64,000 nucleotides of DNA from JABDQZ01 sp963801985 (lineage in GTDB: Bacteria; Pseudomonadota; Gammaproteobacteria; Chromatiales; Chromatiaceae). Location: assembly GCA_963801985.1 (NCBI GenBank), contig CAWDGV010000009.1:114551-178550 (forward strand), in the 5' to 3' direction. The translations under genes were made by a program, and so were the position numbers. This document shows, piece by piece, positions 59,808 through 64,000 of this stretch (its first letter is position 1; each line of letters starts with the position of its first letter). The notes beneath the pieces were generated by a model. The model ran no database searches. It saw only the letters and a list, made by a program, of their open reading frames with translations, and was not told the DNA's origin.

Positions 59808-62800
59808 TTAGCTTTGCCAGGTACCGGCATAAACCTGCTCAATACGAAGGTCGCCCGCTGTATTATTGATGAACAGATCGCCACTGGCACGTGCCGTCAG
59901 GTTACCAGCAACATTGACGAGGAAAGGTGTTGCGCCTGCCCCAAGATCGGCACCGCCTGCCTCCAATGTCACATCTCGACCACTCACCGCAGCCGTTCCT
60001 GTAGTAGCAACATTAATCAAAGCGCGACTGGTCTTGATTCTGACCTCATTGCTGGCAGGTGCATTAACCTGTTTGATACGCATATCGTGTTCGGAACCGA
60101 TATAGATATCAGAATCAGCTGACGCGGTTAGCTCGCCTTTATTCAACAGTGTGACATCGACATCATCTTTCTGGCGAACAGTAATCGACCTGTTGTCGTA
60201 ATCGATAGTCACATCTTTACGGTCAGCCGCAGCAAGTGCCAGTCGCTCATCTTCTGTCCAAGCATCAGGATCAACAAAGCTGATGGTACGCGACGATTTT
60301 TCAATACCAATGCCACCACTGGCGGCTGTCAGAGCAATATTGCGACCGGTAACGTTAGCCTCTTCAATCAACACTTCAGTATCAGCAGTATCCTTGAAGA
60401 TACCTGCCGCCACGCGGTTGGTGATCTGCGAATCGCTCCAGCTACTGCCGGCAATCAGTTGCAGGTAGGTAGCATTATCCTGACTCATAACGTCATAGCT
60501 GAACTGATCATTATAAGCCTGACTGCCGAATTCCTGATGTGCCCCATGATAGAGTGCCGTCTGGCGGGACTCGAACTGATCAACCTGCAGGTCTGTCCAG
60601 CCTCGATCGGCCTTTAATGAAGCAATATCCGAGTTGCTTAACTGGTACTGGTAACTGGCACTGTAAGCATCAGCGACATAACCACCATTGCCATCTTCCT
60701 GTACATTACGCATCTGCCAGTAACGTAGATAGTCCTGTTGTTTGGCCTGGTTATACCCCTTTACGGTATTTTCTTCACTGTCTACTGCCGCCTGTCCACG
60801 CAAACCCGCACGATCAGCCACGGCCAGTAATGAAGCTTTGGTTTCTATATCGACCTTCGACGCACTGTTGTCATCAATGATGTTGCCATTGCTGGCAACC
60901 AGGGACACATCCGCTGCACCCGATAATGACGCAACGCTATGCAGGCGAAGATCGCCATCATCCTCAATCAGTGAGATCGACCTGGCTGCCTGTGCTCCAA
61001 TATTACCGTTCACCGAAGTCGTATCTACCAACATTGCAGATCCAGCTCCGATGGATCCATTTACCGATTGCAAACGAATACTGCTACCCGACACAGCCGG
61101 CCCTGCCGACTGATCAATCAAGTCGCCATCAGCCTTGAGATTGACAATCTCGCCTGCAACCGCTTGCTTGATAACCAGATCACCATCCTGTTCCCAAATT
61201 GCAATACCACCAGTGGCTGTCGCATCCAGCATGCCACCGTTGCGCAAGTTGGTTTTCAGGTAAGCCGAGGTGTCAAAATCAAGAGAAGGCGTACCAATGC
61301 TGCCAGCGTTCGCTACCAAGTTGAGATTCAGTGCATTCACAACCACTGCACTATCGGCACTGATGTTATTTGCGGTGAAATTGGTATCTCCAGTCAGGTT
61401 ACGCACTGCGCCATTGAGTGAGAGATTGTGAACACCGGCATTGACATTCAACAAACCCGTATCATGACCGGTGAACTCGATCTGAATGGGAACCGAGGCA
61501 TAGAGGCTATGATCGTAGTAATTGTACTCCGTCCAGGCCCAGTCTCTTCGTGAGCGAAGGTTTTCATTCGCACCGGCAACACCAGAGCGGTAATCACTGC
61601 CAGGTGTACGATAAACACCGGAATCTATTGTGCTCGAACGGTACCGGTCAAAGTCAAGAATGTAAGAATCTGTTCTTGAAGAAGGATCGTCAGCCAGCCA
61701 TTCACCATATGGCCGTGGGTTAGCTGTAAAAGTAACATCACCGCCCGTTACATCTCCAGGATTCGATGATAACCAGTCTGCAACTGGACCAAGATCACAA
61801 TCTAAAAGACAAGACTTGGTATAGATTTCATATTCAGTGAAACGGAATGTTTCAGCATTAAACCAGTGCAATCGGCGACCTGCACGAGGATTGTATTCTG
61901 CGGTCCTGGTAAGTTCGTCTGTTACCAATGGATGACGGCCATCAGCCCAGTTCATATTCTCATAGGTGGCTGACACGCTACCACCATCACGCGTAATCGT
62001 CGTTATCAGCGGTTTACCATTAAACTTGGTACTGGTGTCGGTTATCTTGATCTTTCCTGCAACACCGGGACCGGTGTCAAGTCGGTTCACTGCAAGATTA
62101 TAGTTTGAGCTGTTGGTGACGTTGATACGTCCATAACCATCCAATACCTTTAACTTGCCATGTCCGGTGCTAAAAATATCGCCGTAAAGCTGCATGTAGC
62201 CACCGCCTACTGCCAGGCTCTGCAATTCAATCTGGTTGTTCTGCCAACGAATTTTCGGCTGGAACAATGGATCGACCAACTGACCATTTTCCCGCATATC
62301 CAGTTGCACCCAGCCACCATTGGCTGAAACTGCAGCATTAGCCTTGGCTTGAGAAATCGTCAGGTTAAAGTCCGGCAAGCCACTTTGAATAAGACTGTTA
62401 ATATTCAAACGCTCGCCGCTAATAAAGACATTATTACCAGCGATGGTAGATGAGGCCGCATTGAGGCTGGCAGTGTCACTATAAGAGTCTCTCGTCCAAC
62501 CCCCACTTGCGGATCGTGATGTGTTCGGGTGCTCATCCTTGGCTTCATCCTCATAATAGAGGTCCATAGTGTAAGGAACGAGCGCATTATTCTCCAGCGC
62601 GCCAGTAAACCTGTTACGTATTGTGCGATAAACCTCGGCTGGCTCTCCCGCCTTTCCATGAGGAATGTTATAGGTCGGATCACCGCCAGTATGGGTAAAG
62701 CCAACGGTAAACTGCTGTATAAAGTCTCCCTTGGTCTTGATATCGATAGTCTTGGCATAAACCTTGGAAGCAATTTGAATCGAACCCGTACTGTCGATTT

Positions 62801-64000
62801 TGACCAGCCCTCGCAGGTTACTGATATCGCCATCTATGTGAATCTCAGGATTCAGGGCATTGAGATTAACCGGATCTTCGTAGGTATTTCTAACCAGAAT
62901 GACAGGGTCATCAGAAGTCTGCCTATCACGAATTTTACCTGCAGTGAAGCCAGATGCCACATCGTGCTGATTGATCGCGTCGATCTCTTCCTTGGTGCTG
63001 ACACGCACACCATTTAAAGTAACAGTTCCATTCAAGTCATCTGGAACATAGAGTGTTGGCAATAAATCAGGAAAGTAACCAATATTTACAAACTTTGTTG
63101 AGTCATTGAGAATCTCAATTCGAGCGTCACCGGGGGCAATCAGTTCACCACTTCCAGAAAGGGAGTCCCCCGTGGTAAAGATATTTCCGGTGTAGGCAGC
63201 TGCAGGCTGAATGTCGATAAAATCAGCCGTAGCACCAACACCCAACTGAGACTTTTTGGCATTCAGGATATCAATATCAGCCTTGAATCCATTGGCAATG
63301 TCAGGGTTATCGTCTTTGTACTCATCATAAAGCGCTTGCAGTGCATTGATTTTTTCCTGAATATTTCGAGCTAAATCGACGCCATAACGATAGCTGGGAT
63401 CAGCCATGCCTTCGGACTGCAAGGTGATAGCACCAGTGCTATCGATATGTAGCAGTTGCTTATAATGCGTGCCAGCGAACAACGTGCCATCGACTGTCAC
63501 GCCCGATTTGGAAATGTCGGTTGTTGAACCGCCAGTAATATCCAGACTGATATTGGCACCGAAGAGTTCGGCCGCATTCGAGATCAATTCACGGTACAGA
63601 TCAGTGCCTCGACCATAGCCACGGGTAGTATGCGTACCATCACCCGACTGGAGATAGATATCCTTTATCGTTGCAATGGCTGCACGGTTTATCTGGTCAT
63701 CCGAAGACGAACCCGTTGGTGCTGTACCTACAGCAGGAACGTAAGCTGCGATTGTAATTCGATTATCCTGGGTGATGCTGGCATCAGCATCCGGATCAGT
63801 CTCTACCGGCAGTGCCGTTCTATTATATAAACGGGTTTCGGCATCAGCATCCAGCACATTATTATAACCAGCGCGAATCACCACATCTTCATCACTCTCG
63901 ATACGTGCGCCATTGAGAGCGACGTTATTACTGGTGTCTATACGACTGATCGAGTGACCCTGTGCAGCACCCGATAGACCATAGGTTTTCGAGATCACCT
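59808..64000 (-). CDS. Large filamentous-haemagglutinin-type exoprotein TpsA (5' end outside)
   Basis: About 1397 codons visible, open to the window edge; with the two later fragments over 1900 residues lie here, and the secretion (TPS) domain must be upstream. The sequence is dominated by short strand repeats with N-x-S/T and D/N-G turns (AVVVNALNLNLVANAGSIGT, GADLGAGATPFLVNVAGNLT), the right-handed beta-helix of haemagglutinin-like adhesins. A helical insert of about 120 residues occurs at 60400-60760 (QAKQQDYLRYWQMRNVQEDG, LKADRGWTDLQVDQFESRQT). It may belong to the LktA-like filamentous adhesins. Its exporter TpsB lies downstream on the same strand. Function: adhesion or competition at the cell surface. 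Confidence 0.85.
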   Translation of the reverse strand, partial: VISKTYGLSGAAQGHSISRIDTSNNVALNGARIESDEDVVIRAGYNNVLDADAETRLYNRTALPVETDPDADASITQDNRITIAAYVPAVGTAPTGSSSDDQINRAAIATIKDIYLQSGDGTHTTRGYGRGTDLYRELISNAAELFGANISLDITGGSTTDISKSGVTVDGTLFAGTHYKQLLHIDSTGAITLQSEGMADPSYRYGVDLARNIQEKINALQALYDEYKDDNPDIANGFKADIDILNAKKSQLGVGATADFIDIQPAAAYTGNIFTTGDSLSGSGELIAPGDARIEILNDSTKFVNIGYFPDLLPTLYVPDDLNGTVTLNGVRVSTKEEIDAINQHDVASGFTAGKIRDRQTSDDPVILVRNTYEDPVNLNALNPEIHIDGDISNLRGLVKIDSTGSIQIASKVYAKTIDIKTKGDFIQQFTVGFTHTGGDPTYNIPHGKAGEPAEVYRTIRNRFTGALENNALVPYTMDLYYEDEAKDEHPNTSRSASGGWTRDSYSDTASLNAASSTIAGNNVFISGERLNINSLIQSGLPDFNLTISQAKANAAVSANGGWVQLDMRENGQLVDPLFQPKIRWQNNQIELQSLAVGGGYMQLYGDIFSTGHGKLKVLDGYGRINVTNSSNYNLAVNRLDTGPGVAGKIKITDTSTKFNGKPLITTITRDGGSVSATYENMNWADGRHPLVTDELTRTAEYNPRAGRRLHWFNAETFRFTEYEIYTKSCLLDCDLGPVADWLSSNPGDVTGGDVTFTANPRPYGEWLADDPSSRTDSYILDFDRYRSSTIDSGVYRTPGSDYRSGVAGANENLRSRRDWAWTEYNYYDHSLYASVPIQIEFTGHDTGLLNVNAGVHNLSLNGAVRNLTGDTNFTANNISADSAVVVNALNLNLVANAGSIGTPSLDFDTSAYLKTNLRNGGMLDATATGGIAIWEQDGDLVIKQAVAGEIVNLKADGDLIDQSAGPAVSGSSIRLQSVNGSIGAGSAMLVDTTSVNGNIGAQAARSISLIEDDGDLRLHSVASLSGAADVSLVASNGNIIDDNSASKVDIETKASLLAVADRAGLRGQAAVDSEENTVKGYNQAKQQDYLRYWQMRNVQEDGNGGYVADAYSASYQYQLSNSDIASLKADRGWTDLQVDQFESRQTALYHGAHQEFGSQAYNDQFSYDVMSQDNATYLQLIAGSSWSDSQITNRVAAGIFKDTADTEVLIEEANVTGRNIALTAASGGIGIEKSSRTISFVDPDAWTEDERLALAAADRKDVTIDYDNRSITVRQKDDVDVTLLNKGELTASADSDIYIGSEHDMRIKQVNAPASNEVRIKTSRALINVATTGTAAVSGRDVTLEAGGADLGAGATPFLVNVAGNLTARASGDLFINNTAGDLRIEQVYAGTWQS

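Noticed and set aside
1..64000. tRNA, rRNA, CRISPR arrays, intact IS elements
   Set aside because: No cloverleaf with a GGTTCGA-type T-loop, no regularly spaced direct repeats and no transposase frame was seen on either strand.

Overview
The window is about 64 kb of a gammaproteobacterial chromosome with mid-range GC. Gammaproteobacterial markers include mrcB with a downstream TPR lipoprotein (Pseudomonas LpoP-like layout), a yoaA-tsaB pair overlapping by 4 bp, pilU, metZ, a Pat/YfiQ-type acetyltransferase and a two-partner secretion locus. A DsrC-like protein, a rhodanese and a TsdA-like dihaem cytochrome c hint at sulfur chemistry, but no complete sulfur pathway is visible. Many genes appear to start with TTG or GTG behind good Shine-Dalgarno sites. 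No tRNA, rRNA, CRISPR array or intact insertion sequence was seen.

Layout. 0-7.5 kb: a V/A-type ATPase operon (I-K-F-E-A-B-D, entered inside subunit I) followed by a CBS protein and an NhaD/ArsB-type permease. 7.5-20 kb: DUF4202, cold-shock gene csp1 plus a small RRM protein, a histone-deacetylase-like protein, Pat acyl-CoA synthetase/GNAT, a Crp/Fnr regulator, an SLC13 permease, a GST-like protein, DUF2189, a second cold-shock gene with a matching leader, then an ATP-grasp ligase paired with an asparaginase II-type enzyme. 20-24.5 kb: an AT-rich stretch of very small genes (cysteine-poor DsrC-like protein, DUF1488, DUF1840, an HTH protein, a 38-codon ORF with a consensus Shine-Dalgarno). 24.6-33 kb: lipoprotein, chemoreceptor, rhodanese, thioredoxin-HEAT fusion, CBS protein, DUF2157/GDYXXLXY membrane pair, DUF523. 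33-40.7 kb: ParA, AlkC, a MinD/FlhG-like ATPase, an EAL-domain remnant, dihaem cytochrome c, PilU, acylphosphatase and a frameshifted RluA-family gene. 40.8-50 kb (minus strand): metZ, tsaB, yoaA, a nuclease-like protein, LpoP-like lipoprotein, mrcB and a frameshifted ABC-2 exporter. 50-56 kb: MBL hydrolase, then a molybdenum hydroxylase cluster (2Fe-2S subunit, Mo subunit, XdhC, MocA) and an LEA-type lipoprotein. 56-64 kb (minus strand): TpsB transporter and the 3' part of a very large TpsA exoprotein running off the window.

Functional groupings. The V-ATPase, CBS protein and NhaD/ArsB permease look like one ion-transport unit. The two csp genes share a promoter layout and conserved blocks in a leader of about 150 nt, which suggests common cold control. 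The four molybdenum-hydroxylase genes form a complete enzyme-plus-cofactor-maturation operon.

Quality warning. Single-base frameshifts cluster at 39.9-40.4 kb (RluA), 48.9-50.0 kb (ABC exporter) and 58.0-59.8 kb (TpsA/TpsB), several in short G or C runs with good protein similarity continuing in the next frame. The MinD-like gene at 35.5 kb also lacks an ATG/GTG/TTG ahead of its P-loop. Sequencing or assembly errors are at least as likely as true pseudogenes. All functions are assigned from memory of protein families, without database searches.
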